This document shows positions 45,443-53,570 of a DNA stretch of 64,000 bases, one piece after another. The notes beneath the pieces were generated by a model. It was not told the DNA's origin. It ran no database searches and saw only the letters and a program-made list of their open reading frames with translations. This DNA is from a bacterium (lineage in GTDB: Bacteria; Babelota; Babeliae; Babelales; GCA-2401785). Every line of letters begins with the position of its first letter. The first letter of the stretch is position 1. The stretch lies in contig JAHFBP010000003.1 in assembly GCA_023249975.1 (NCBI GenBank), forward strand, positions 1 to 64,000, given 5' to 3'. The position numbers were made by a program, and so were the translations under genes.

Positions 45443-45649
45443 ATGTCAAAAACATTTAATATCGAAGTTCCAGTAAGCGGAAACATCGAAAAGAGCCTCC
45501 GACAACTTAAAAAGAAGATCGAACGCGAAGGCGTTATGCGCGATATGAAGCGTCAAGTCTACTTTGAGTCTCCAACTCAAAAACGACGCAAAAAATTGAT
45601 GCGCGCCATCAAGAACAATATTCTTAAGAGTATGGAAGAACAAGCATAA
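45443..45649 (+). CDS. rpsU: 30S ribosomal protein S21
   Basis: I begin at MSKTFNIEVPVSGNIEKSL; a frame 20 codons longer has an atypical N-terminus. The 68-residue product has the S21 pattern RQLKKKIEREGVMRDMKRQV then FESPTQKRRKKLMRAI. S21 aids mRNA recruitment through the anti-Shine-Dalgarno region. It is followed two bases later by rbfA. Confidence 0.9.
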   Translation: MSKTFNIEVPVSGNIEKSLRQLKKKIEREGVMRDMKRQVYFESPTQKRRKKLMRAIKNNILKSMEEQA

Positions 45650-45651
45650 TT

Positions 45652-46011
45652 ATGGCACACAGCCCAACGAACTTTCGTCGAGAGCAAAGAAATGCTCAAA
45701 TGAAGCGGCATATTGCGTCTTCATTTCAACAACTGTCATTTGACGAGCCTTCAATTCTTAAACTTTTTGTGACAAGAGTTGAACTCTCCAAATGCGGTGG
45801 CACCTTAAACGTATACTGTTCCACGTATACCGACGAAGCTGATTATTTGATAGGACTTGAGACTCTCAAGCTTTACAAACCATCAATGCGCTCATCGTTG
45901 GGCACAGCTCTTCGGATGCGCTATGTTCCTGATATCAAGTTTAAATATGATGCAAACAAGGACAAAGAGCGCGGCATTGAGGCGATACTCGACTCAATCA
46001 AAGAAGACTAA
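45652..46011 (+). CDS. rbfA: Ribosome-binding factor A
   Basis: A 119-residue 30S maturation factor. The N-terminal RREQRNAQMKRHIASSFQQL helix, VTRVELSKCGGTLNVYCST and the KH-like ending SLGTALRMRYVPDIKFKYDANKDK match RbfA. It lies between rpsU and the prepilin peptidase gene rather than with infB/truB. Confidence 0.88.
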   Translation: MAHSPTNFRREQRNAQMKRHIASSFQQLSFDEPSILKLFVTRVELSKCGGTLNVYCSTYTDEADYLIGLETLKLYKPSMRSSLGTALRMRYVPDIKFKYDANKDKERGIEAILDSIKED

Positions 46012-46031
46012 ATTTTTTTACGGGGTGTCAG

Positions 46032-46799
46032 ATGATGTACCTGTCCACAGTTATAGTTCTTGGCCTCTGCTGGTCGTCATTTCTTAACTGTATGGCGCAT
46101 CGTCTTGTTTTTAACAAAACCGTAAGCCATCCACGCTCAAAGTGCCCCAACTGCGACACTTCCATTGCGTGGTACGACCTGATTCCTTTGGTTTCATTTA
46201 TACTGCTACGTGGAAAATGTCGTCACTGTCATCAAAAAATAAGTCCCCTCTATCCCCTCATTGAATTTCTTGGCGGACTCATGTTCGCCCTTGCCTGGGT
46301 TCAGTTTTTTCAGGGCTCAGATTTAAGCAACCCTGTAGTTTTGAACAGTATCGCGGCTCATGTAATTTTCATCAGTTCATTGCTCATGGCCATCAGAACC
46401 GACCTGGAAGATATGGTTGTATTGCGACTCAACACCCTCTTTCCTATTCCACTTTTTTTTGGATTATCATATTTAGGGTGTATTCCAGCAACTTTCGTCG
46501 ACAGCATTATTGGCGCATTTTTGGGATATGGAATCTTGTGGGGAATTAACAGCCTGTACAAAAGTTTTGCCAAAATACAAGGCGTAGGCGAAGGCGACAT
46601 GGAACTTCTTGCCATGATTGGCGCCTTTTTGGGCGCTCAGGCTACCCTGCACGCCCTGACCGTTGCCGCACTCTCTGGCTGTGTTGTCAGCATGCTGCTG
46701 CTTTTGCTTGGACACATTTCACGCAACCAACGCATTCCGTTTGCCCCATTTTTGGCAATTGGCGCCTTTATCTCGTACATAATTCCTTGGCCTTTATAA
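46032..46799 (+). CDS. pilD: Prepilin peptidase (A24 family)
   Basis: Inner-membrane aspartic protease that cleaves, and often methylates, type IV prepilins and pseudopilins. The 255-residue product has the N-terminal zinc motifs CPNC and CRHC in the cytosolic loop, several membrane helices, and the two catalytic aspartates in RTDLEDMVV and GEGDMELLAMIGAFLG. It implies pilin-like substrates (type IV pili, DNA uptake or type II secretion) elsewhere in the genome; none are in this window. Confidence 0.92.
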   Translation: MMYLSTVIVLGLCWSSFLNCMAHRLVFNKTVSHPRSKCPNCDTSIAWYDLIPLVSFILLRGKCRHCHQKISPLYPLIEFLGGLMFALAWVQFFQGSDLSNPVVLNSIAAHVIFISSLLMAIRTDLEDMVVLRLNTLFPIPLFFGLSYLGCIPATFVDSIIGAFLGYGILWGINSLYKSFAKIQGVGEGDMELLAMIGAFLGAQATLHALTVAALSGCVVSMLLLLLGHISRNQRIPFAPFLAIGAFISYIIPWPL

Positions 46800-46818
46800 T
46801 TTCCTTTCAAAAGCCCCG

Positions 46819-47805
46819 CTATGAAGCCTCAATCACATCAACAAGCTCACGCATAGCCTCATCCAGCTCAGACCTTATCAAAAGCCCGGCCGCTCGGACA
46901 TGCCCGCCGCCACCAAGCTGTTGTGCAATGGCGTTAACATCAGCCTTTTTGGATCGTAAAGAAATTTTGGTGGTCACATCTGCCATCTCAAAGGCAAAAA
47001 ATGTAATGTCGATATCAATCATCTGAGCCATATTATTCACAAAACCATCCAATGATCGTTTTTCAAAATTACGCTCAACAAGTTCACTCTCGCGCACGCC
47101 AATCCAAGCAACTTTGCCCGAATCTGAAATTTGAATGCGACTCATCAATTCGCCCCACAATAAAAAATCTCGGGAAGCAAGCGGCTTGATTACGCTTTTG
47201 ACGACATCGGTCCACACAAGGCCCGTTGCTTTTAAATATTCCACCACACGCAAAGTCTGCTCAGTTGTCGATGAAGTGCGCAAGACCAATGTGTCGTAAA
47301 AAATTCCGCATAAAATTGCCTCGGCCACCTGCCGTGTGATCAATGCTTTATCGTAAATCCACAACATCACAAACAACATCTCGGCCGCACTGGAACAGGC
47401 GCCATCCACAAAATTGTGCGTCGCATGAATTGAATTGCTCACATGGTGGTCAATATTAACAAATTCAATGTTGGCAAATGCTGGAGGGAAATAGAGTCGC
47501 TCCATGTTGGCCACATCAAGCGCGACAATAATCTCCGGAATCTGTTTATGTTCATTAAACAAAGCCTTGGGAGTTAAATAAGGAATGGGAGTTCCCGGCT
47601 CATTGGGATAAATCACCTCAACATTTTTGCCCAAAGTTTGGAGAATATGGGCAAATGCCGCACACGCCCCCATGCCATCAAAATCTGGGTTCTTGTGCGT
47701 CAACAACGTAATATTTTGGCATTGAAAAATCCGTGAAAATACGTGAACAATACGTGCACGATCGCATCCATTCAGGGAAAACATCTTCTGATTATTAGTA
47801 TCCAT
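46819..47805 (-). CDS. DHH-family phosphoesterase (NrnA-like oligoribonuclease/pAp phosphatase)
   Basis: A 328-residue enzyme with the metal-binding motifs HKNPDFDGMGA near residue 38, VALDVAN, and NIDHHVSN near 118, and the C-terminal DHHA1 domain with SLRSKKADVNAIAQQLGGGG followed by HVRAAG. This layout matches NrnA, which degrades nanoRNAs and 3'-phosphoadenosine 5'-phosphate. The exact substrate is inferred only from family resemblance. Confidence 0.9.
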   Translation of the reverse strand: MDTNNQKMFSLNGCDRARIVHVFSRIFQCQNITLLTHKNPDFDGMGACAAFAHILQTLGKNVEVIYPNEPGTPIPYLTPKALFNEHKQIPEIIVALDVANMERLYFPPAFANIEFVNIDHHVSNSIHATHNFVDGACSSAAEMLFVMLWIYDKALITRQVAEAILCGIFYDTLVLRTSSTTEQTLRVVEYLKATGLVWTDVVKSVIKPLASRDFLLWGELMSRIQISDSGKVAWIGVRESELVERNFEKRSLDGFVNNMAQMIDIDITFFAFEMADVTTKISLRSKKADVNAIAQQLGGGGHVRAAGLLIRSELDEAMRELVDVIEAS

Positions 47806-47907
47806 ATTGATCTCTGTTTTTCATTACACCAGCACCATAATGGCACCTTCACAATTACACCCATCTGCTAGTGTAATACAGAGAACAAAGAACTGATATT
47901 CGGACAT

Positions 47908-47954
47908 AAAAAAAGGCCCGCGAATTCCTCATAATTTGAGGGATACACAGGCCT
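47908..47954 (-). terminator. Terminator of the three-repeat exported protein gene
   Basis: On the minus strand AGGCC pairs with GGCCT at the base, an inner TCCCTCA/TGAGGA hairpin follows, and seven T residues end the structure. It lies 34 bases after the stop of the gene at 47988. Confidence 0.75.
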
Positions 47955-47987
47955 AAATTGTCTAATGCGGATGCTTTATTTATTACA

Positions 47988-49061
47988 CTACATCCAGAGC
48001 TCTTCTCCATCTGAATACTTTTGACTTTCAATCTCAGTTGCTGTACTAAAAGCCCAATCCAAAAGCTCTAGATCTTCTCTAGTTAGAGTAAGCACATTGC
48101 CAAAACATACAGCAAGCCTGCTGCAAGCTTTCGCTATATCATCACCAGGTTCGCTAACCGCAGCATCAAGCATGCTAAATAATTGCAACCTTCTTTTATC
48201 AGCACTCAACATCTCAGCCAATTTAGGACTCGCGCCATTTTCTATCAGTTGAACTCGAGTCTTCTCTTCTGCAGTAATTTGATTCACTTTAATAAGTACT
48301 GAGTTCAATTGATTCAAGTCGTCTGAAGTTAAGGCAAGCACACGCACAAAACCCCCCCCAAGGATACGCGTCCCATTAAGCAGGGTATGAGCTTTTTCTA
48401 TATCATCACCAGATTGGCTATGTGTAATCCTGATAACCAAAAGTCTTTTATTTAATTCAGCCCTTCCTTTAGGAGTACTCAACATCTCAGCCAATTCAGG
48501 ACTCGCGCCTTTTTGTATCAGTTGAGCTTGAGTCGCCTGTTCTGCAATAATTTGATTCACTTTAACAAGTGCGTTACCTATCTTCGATAATTCACCTGGC
48601 TGCATCTCAAACACCGCATCAACATCCTTTAAACTACGAATAGCCTGAAATGCGGCATCCATATCGCCATAGCCATCATTTCCATCCCCAATCAACTCAC
48701 GGGCATCAAACAATCTACCTACCAACTCATTTTTTCCTTCATTCGTACTCAATAAGCGAGCCAATTCAGGACTTGCACCACGAGATCTTAAAGCTAAAAA
48801 TTTCGCATTCCAAGCAAGAGCACCCAATCCTGCAGCACCCGCTACACCAACAAGACCCGCACCCGCTTTTTTGCGTCGACTCCAACCAGTAGGCTGATTT
48901 TCGGGTTGATCTTCTGAAGCATCATCTATATTTGAAACTTGACCCTCTGGACCAACTTCTGAAGCTTCAGATGCACTCTGGATTCCAGCAGTCGACAGCA
49001 TCAAAAAACTAAGAAGTAACGCAACTGATCGGCTTGAAATGAGCTTTTTTAAGATATTCAT
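47988..49061 (-). CDS. Exported protein with three internal repeats, unknown
   Basis: I start at MNILKKLISSRSVALLLSFL, a signal peptide with AGGA upstream; a frame eight codons longer exists. After an acidic segment and a second hydrophobic stretch (AGAGLVGVAGAAGLGALAW) near residues 65-85, three repeats of about 85 residues begin at RGASPELARLLST, KGASPELAEMLSTPKG and NGASPKLAEMLSADKR, each followed by a helix ending near GDDIEKA or similar and a third segment with LT.DDL.. or LTREDLELLD. All helices; no family recognised. Could be anchored by the second hydrophobic helix and act as a periplasmic scaffold. Confidence 0.65.
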   Translation of the reverse strand: MNILKKLISSRSVALLLSFLMLSTAGIQSASEASEVGPEGQVSNIDDASEDQPENQPTGWSRRKKAGAGLVGVAGAAGLGALAWNAKFLALRSRGASPELARLLSTNEGKNELVGRLFDARELIGDGNDGYGDMDAAFQAIRSLKDVDAVFEMQPGELSKIGNALVKVNQIIAEQATQAQLIQKGASPELAEMLSTPKGRAELNKRLLVIRITHSQSGDDIEKAHTLLNGTRILGGGFVRVLALTSDDLNQLNSVLIKVNQITAEEKTRVQLIENGASPKLAEMLSADKRRLQLFSMLDAAVSEPGDDIAKACSRLAVCFGNVLTLTREDLELLDWAFSTATEIESQKYSDGEELWM

Positions 49062-49072
49062 GTGGTATTCCT

Positions 49073-49109
49073 GTTTTGGAGCCAAGTCTCAGAGACTTGG
49101 CTCCAAAAC
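49073..49109. repeat. Perfect 18-base inverted repeat with one-base loop
   Basis: GTTTTGGAGCCAAGTCTC, one base, then its exact reverse complement. It begins 12 bases upstream of the ATG of the exported repeat protein at 49061. No T-run follows on either strand, so it is not an ordinary terminator. As RNA it would make a very stable hairpin right beside the ribosome-binding site. Confidence 0.85.
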
Positions 49110-49513
49110 GGCTTAATCACTCAAAATATATTCTATTTGAATAATAACATGTTCGTGACCACGCACTCAACAAAGTAACCACCGCTGACCGAAAACCTCG
49201 GCGCGACGGGGCCTTTTAAATATTACTACGTGAAATAATTATCAAAGATTAAGCCTTTTTTCGATCAAAAACCATCAAAAAACACCACTCCCTGAAACAA
49301 AAAATGTGCGTTTTTTTCGTACAAGTTGGCCTTTTACTCAAAAAAGATTCGTTTTTGTTGATTATCCTTGACTGGATGAGCGATTTTTTCAAAGGATCAA
49401 TTATCTTTTGACAGTATTTGGAAAAGGAATTAACTTGAGACTCATACCAGGAGCCTGTCAAATACACCCTTAGTTAACAAAAATATTTACGTTTCCGGGA
49501 AAGGAAGCCAAAC
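49110..49513. other. Intergenic region upstream of the FolC-like gene
   Basis: About 400 AT-rich bases. It must hold the minus-strand promoter for the exported repeat protein and it holds the plus-strand promoter at 49408. A 72-codon minus-strand frame within it lacks a convincing start and I do not call it. No RNA gene is visible. Confidence 0.5.
49408..49436 (+). promoter_or_regulatory. Probable promoter of the FolC-like gene
   Basis: A perfect TTGACA at 49408 and TAACTT at 49431 with a 17-base spacer, about 78 bases upstream of the ATG at 49514. Confidence 0.5.
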
Positions 49514-50929
49514 ATGATAACTAATACTACAACCTCGCAGATCAAACAACCAAAACAACCCCTCGAGAAAATATCACAGTATGGTGACATTGTAGCGCAA
49601 CTTGACGCTCTTACACCCTATGAATACAGCACCGCGGCCATTGAGCGCCTTGCCAAATTAGATAGATTGTTTGACAATGTTTCTCAAAAAATGGATTTGG
49701 TCTTGGTTGGTGGAACTAACGGAAAAAGCTCCGTACTTCACTTCACCACACAAATCCTGAAAGAAGAAGGCTTTAAAGTTGGTGCTGCTTATGCAAACCA
49801 CTTCTTAGCCTACAACGAACGCATTGTTTCAAACTTTCAACAAATTAATAACAAACAATTTGCTGACATGGTTGCCAAAGTTTTGCAAATGGCCGAAGAC
49901 GAAAAAATTCATGCCACCGCTTTTGAAGTTTTGGTCATGTCATCTCTTCTTCAATTTGCTGAAGACAATACCGACATCGCCTTGATAGAAGTAGGTCTTG
50001 GCGGACGACTTGATGCAACTGCCGCATTGATGCCAAAAATCGCCGTTGTTACACGCGTAACGGGCGACCATGACGACATTCTTGGTTCTGACCTTGATCA
50101 AGTTGCTCGTGAAATGATGGGCATTGGCAAAAAAGGCCAATGGTTCATCTCTGCAGAGCAAAGCAAATTGCGCCTACAAAAAATGAAGGAATTTGCTGAA
50201 GAAAAAGAAATTCGATGGGCAATGCCGATCAGAAAACTTGCTTCGCTTCCTTATATCTACGAACAACTTTACGGCAGAACTGCTTCGTTGAGTGAACGAA
50301 TTGCACAAATTTACGTTGAAGACATTAAGGGCAAATTTTCACCCTTCTTGCGCGGCAACCTTTTGGCAACCAAGCGCGGTCAACGTGGCCGTCCAACACT
50401 TGAAGCAAAACGTCACGCTGAACTTAACCCAATTAAAACACTCAAAGGTTTTTGGGCAGAAAGCTTTAACCTTCTACGCGGACGCTTTGAAATTCTTGAT
50501 AAAGAAAAACCAACCGTTCTTTTGGACAATGCACGTAACGTTGATGCCCTTGCAAACTTATTCCTTGGAATCAGACTCTTGTGCTACCAACGCCCATTAA
50601 GAGGCTTGGCGCTTGTTTTGGGCTTGCCAAAAACAGTTCCTGCTCTTGAGACTCTCAAGCTCATTCGCTATTTGGTCAAAAAGGTAAGCGGACAAATCTT
50701 CTTTGTTCCAGCACCAGACGATGCACGCGAAGAGTACCATTCGCCTCAAGAATTGACGGCGATGGCCAGCGAATTGAATTTGAAGGCAAAACCTTGTTTG
50801 AACTTGGCAAAAGCTTTTGAAATCGCTAAAAAGACCGTTGACGAACGCTACGGCTTGGTATGTGTTTCCGGCTCGCAAGAAATGGTAACTTCATACTGGA
50901 AAACCGTTCGAGAGCTCAAAAAGTTCTAA
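49514..50929 (+). CDS. FolC-like Mur ligase family protein
   Basis: A 471-residue ATP-dependent ligase resembling folylpolyglutamate/dihydrofolate synthase. The P-loop reads VGGTNGKSSVLHF near residues 63-75, the second conserved block IEVGLGGRLDATAAL, and VTRVTGDHDDILGSDL aligns with the usual THIGLDH region. The third block, normally near DGAHNP, reads LLDNARNVDAL here, and a Lys/Arg-rich insertion lies near residues 275-310. Divergence from the block that contacts substrate makes folate use uncertain; it may act on another carboxylate. AAAGGAAG lies upstream. It ends at a strong terminator. Confidence 0.75.
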   Translation: MITNTTTSQIKQPKQPLEKISQYGDIVAQLDALTPYEYSTAAIERLAKLDRLFDNVSQKMDLVLVGGTNGKSSVLHFTTQILKEEGFKVGAAYANHFLAYNERIVSNFQQINNKQFADMVAKVLQMAEDEKIHATAFEVLVMSSLLQFAEDNTDIALIEVGLGGRLDATAALMPKIAVVTRVTGDHDDILGSDLDQVAREMMGIGKKGQWFISAEQSKLRLQKMKEFAEEKEIRWAMPIRKLASLPYIYEQLYGRTASLSERIAQIYVEDIKGKFSPFLRGNLLATKRGQRGRPTLEAKRHAELNPIKTLKGFWAESFNLLRGRFEILDKEKPTVLLDNARNVDALANLFLGIRLLCYQRPLRGLALVLGLPKTVPALETLKLIRYLVKKVSGQIFFVPAPDDAREEYHSPQELTAMASELNLKAKPCLNLAKAFEIAKKTVDERYGLVCVSGSQEMVTSYWKTVRELKKF

Positions 50930-50956
50930 TAACTGTTTTTTGACTGCATAATTTTG

Positions 50957-50988
50957 ATGGCCAGCTTTTCATTAAGCTGGCCATTTTT
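50957..50988. terminator. Rho-independent terminator after the FolC-like gene
   Basis: ATGGCCAGCTT pairs with AAGCTGGCCAT across a six-base loop, followed by TTTTTATTT. It lies between the FolC-like stop and the galU stop. Confidence 0.93.
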
Positions 50989-50996
50989 ATTTGAAT

Positions 50997-51908
50997 CTAT
51001 TTTTCAACCATCACAGATTTATTTTTCATGTGCAACATGCCGATATCAAGATTGCGCAAATATTCACCAATCTCTTTACCATACACCGGATGCTGCAATG
51101 ACAATTCTATGTTCGCCTTGAGCCAGCCAGAAATGGTTCCGACGTCATACGAAGCACCTTGAATTTTGTAAGCAAAAACGCGCTCGCCCGAATGTATTAA
51201 TGCTCTAATGGCATCCGTCAGCTGAACCTCACCGCCATGGCCCTCTTGAGTCTCATCAAGTGCCTGAAAGATCCCTTTAGACAAAATATAGCGTCCAAAA
51301 ATGGCCAAATTCGAAGGGGCCTCTTGAGATGAAGGTTTTTCAATAACATCTTTGATCATAAATAATGTGGGAGTAATTTGTTTTTTGATAGCCACAACGC
51401 CATAGCGCGAGATATTCTCGACGGGAACTTCCCTGACTGCAATAACCGTCCCCTTTTCCTGCATAGCAATTTTATGCAATTGCCCAATACCAGAGGTTTC
51501 GCTCACCAAAATATCATCGGGAAGCATCACGCCAAAATAAGGTTCAGAAATTAACGATTGTGCACATGAAACGGCATGCCCAAGCCCAAGCGGTTCACCT
51601 TGTCTGACATAGCAAAATCGCGCGCGTGCAATAATTCGATTAAGGTATTCAAGTGAACTGTTTTTGCCTTTTTCATGAATAAAGGTCGGACTGCCACCCG
51701 TAACGTCAAAATAATCTTCGATTGTTTTTTTATCTCGACTGACCACCGAAATAAAATCCCGGACCCCTGCACGAATGCCTTCTTCAATGATATATTGCAT
51801 GGCAGGCTTGTCGACAAGGGGGAAAATTTCCTTAGGTACCGTTTTTGTAGTCGGCAAAAACCGCGTCCCCAGACCCGCAGCAGGAATAACAACTTTTAAT
51901 GCGCTCAC
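50997..51908 (-). CDS. galU: UTP-glucose-1-phosphate uridylyltransferase
   Basis: Makes UDP-glucose for surface polysaccharides. The 303-residue product has the nucleotide-binding N-terminus VVIPAAGLGTRFLPTTKTVP followed by KEIFPLVDKPAMQYIIEEGI, the GEPLGLGHAVSCAQ segment and VQLTDAIRALI near the end, all GalU hallmarks. It starts at a GTG with AAAGGAGAG upstream. Two neighbouring residues of the signature (TTKTV for the usual ATKAQ) are altered. Confidence 0.92.
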   Translation of the reverse strand: MSALKVVIPAAGLGTRFLPTTKTVPKEIFPLVDKPAMQYIIEEGIRAGVRDFISVVSRDKKTIEDYFDVTGGSPTFIHEKGKNSSLEYLNRIIARARFCYVRQGEPLGLGHAVSCAQSLISEPYFGVMLPDDILVSETSGIGQLHKIAMQEKGTVIAVREVPVENISRYGVVAIKKQITPTLFMIKDVIEKPSSQEAPSNLAIFGRYILSKGIFQALDETQEGHGGEVQLTDAIRALIHSGERVFAYKIQGASYDVGTISGWLKANIELSLQHPVYGKEIGEYLRNLDIGMLHMKNKSVMVEK

Positions 51909-52009
51909 CAGATACTCTCCTTTATCTTTTGCTCACAGAATTTATTTTAACTGAAAATTAATTAAGGACCTCTAATTTTCAGGAAAAACATACAACCACC
52001 CCCCGCATG

Positions 52010-52111
52010 CCCTGAGTGTTTTGTGAGGATTTATCGAACAAAATGTATCGTAGGGTCTGTATTTGTAAAGCTTTAACTTTAATTTTTCTTATTCACCCTT
52101 CGATACATTTT
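52010..52111. repeat. Paired copies of the CCTGAG...TCGAAGGG dispersed repeat
   Basis: 52010-52056 matches the murC copy at 59698-59734 apart from a ten-base insertion (GGATTTATCG) and one change near the end (TCGTAGGG). 52095-52111 is the inverted right half, ACCCTTCGATACATTTT. They lie in the noncoding gap between pheS and galU. Confidence 0.75.
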
Positions 52112-52185
52112 TCTACGAAAATTAAATCAAATACTTAGCCCTGCATCTCAGTTACGCCATAGCCCACTGGCATGGCGACGGCGAA

Positions 52186-53226
52186 TTAAAATTGCTGCGA
52201 AAAGCCAACGTGTGCGGTGCTCAAAAGACGAATATCATTAATTTTGTGACGCAACATAACAAGCCGAGAAAGACCAAATCCAAAAGCAAATCCTGAATAT
52301 ACATCTGAATCAATGCCAACTGACTGAAGCACATGCGGATGAACCATCCCGGAACCTGCAATCTCAATCCACATGGTTCGCTTGCACACATTGCACCCTG
52401 CTGTACAAAAAACACACTTCATTTCAATGTCCATGCCAGGTTCAACAAACGGATAGTAACTCGGCCGGAATCGAACATTCAAATCTTTAACACCAAACAA
52501 GCATGATAAAAACTGCTGAACAACGCCCAACAAGTGAGCCATATTTACGCCTTTATCAACAAAAACGCCCTCACACTGAAAAAATGTTGCATCATGAGTG
52601 GCGTCAACTGCTTCGTTGCGATATACCCGTCCCGCAGAAATTCCCGCAAGCGGGACTCCGTGTTCTTGTAATGTACGTATTTGAACATTGGAAGTATGGG
52701 TCCTGAGCAATCTGTCTGGTTGGTTAAGCCACAAAGTATCTTGCAAATCTCGTGCTGGATGATTTTTAGGAATATTAAGAGCTGAGAAATTATGAAAATC
52801 GTCTTCAACTTCTGGGCCATCAAGAACAGAATATCCCATTGAAAGAAAAATATTTTCAATTTCTTCAATCAGCTGAGTGCACACATGCAAATGCCCCTTG
52901 TGTCCGCCATCATAAGCAATTGAAGCCGTAACATCAAAATTTTGTTGTTTTTGAGCATCCAATTCAAAGGCTGCTTGCTCAAGAACCTGCTTACGTTCAA
53001 CACACAACGCGTCACAGGTAATTTTAAACTCTTGAAGTAATGGGCCGCATTCACGCTTTTCATCAACGGAAAGATCTTTGAGCGCAGACATCAAATCTTG
53101 AATAAACCCTTTACGTCCAAGAAATTCTACACGTACTTTTTCAACATCCTGTATTGAAACAGCACTCTTCAAGGCCTGTTCAAACTCTTGCCTACGCTGC
53201 ATAACCTGGCCACGCACGTCCTTCAT
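52186..53226 (-). CDS. pheS: Phenylalanyl-tRNA synthetase alpha subunit
   Basis: Catalytic subunit that charges tRNA-Phe. I start at MKDVRGQVMQRRQ with GGAG upstream; a frame 17 codons longer exists. The 346-residue product has the N-terminal coiled coil, motif 2-like ISAGRVYRNEAVDATHDATF, then FRPSYYPFVEPGMDIE and the motif 3 GFAFGFGLSRLVML. A cysteine-rich insert CVFCTAGCNVC precedes WIEIAGSGMVHPHV, as in some other phyla. pheT does not follow; the gene ends facing the repeat-bearing gap before galU. Confidence 0.95.
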   Translation of the reverse strand: MKDVRGQVMQRRQEFEQALKSAVSIQDVEKVRVEFLGRKGFIQDLMSALKDLSVDEKRECGPLLQEFKITCDALCVERKQVLEQAAFELDAQKQQNFDVTASIAYDGGHKGHLHVCTQLIEEIENIFLSMGYSVLDGPEVEDDFHNFSALNIPKNHPARDLQDTLWLNQPDRLLRTHTSNVQIRTLQEHGVPLAGISAGRVYRNEAVDATHDATFFQCEGVFVDKGVNMAHLLGVVQQFLSCLFGVKDLNVRFRPSYYPFVEPGMDIEMKCVFCTAGCNVCKRTMWIEIAGSGMVHPHVLQSVGIDSDVYSGFAFGFGLSRLVMLRHKINDIRLLSTAHVGFSQQF

Positions 53227-53317
53227 GAATACACTCCACATCTTAATAAAATCTATAATCAAATTAATCCTGCCCATATTCTGAGTGTACCAAACCCCTG
53301 AACATTGACAAATCCAA

Positions 53318-53346
53318 TTGACAACACCACGTTGAAACGGTACTAT
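53318..53346 (+). promoter_or_regulatory. Strong sigma-70 promoter of tRNA-Phe and ffh
   Basis: TTGACA at 53318, a 17-base spacer and TACTAT at 53341, close to consensus. It would start transcription about 105 bases before tRNA-Phe, in the divergent gap with pheS. Confidence 0.65.
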
Positions 53347-53456
53347 TTATGTACATCATTGATGTGCATTGAAATTCAAGTAAGTCATTTTACGTGGTTT
53401 TTGGATATATCATCCTTACTAAACCCTCAGTAATTGATCTACATTAAAAAATAGTT

Positions 53457-53532
53457 GCCGGGATAGCTCAGCTGGTAGAGCAATAGATTGAAGATCTATG
53501 TGTCGGCGGTTCGAATCCGTCTCTCGGCACCA
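53457..53532 (+). tRNA. tRNA-Phe (anticodon GAA)
   Basis: A 76-base cloverleaf: acceptor GCCGGGA with TCTCGGC plus encoded ACCA, D arm with AGCTCAGCTGGTAGAGC, anticodon arm ATAGA-TTGAAGA-TCTAT giving anticodon GAA, and T arm with GTTCGAATC. It lies 38 bases before ffh and is divergent from pheS. Confidence 0.95.
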
Positions 53533-53570
53533 TTCTTCGCATAACGCAGCCATCAAAAGGACTCAATATC

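Noticed and set aside
49073-49109. The palindrome as a rho-independent terminator
   Set aside because: No T-run follows on either strand, and it lies just before a start codon rather than after a gene.
49249-49467. A 72-codon minus-strand frame in the gap before the FolC-like gene
   Set aside because: No convincing start region, atypical residue composition, and it would cover the promoter at 49408.
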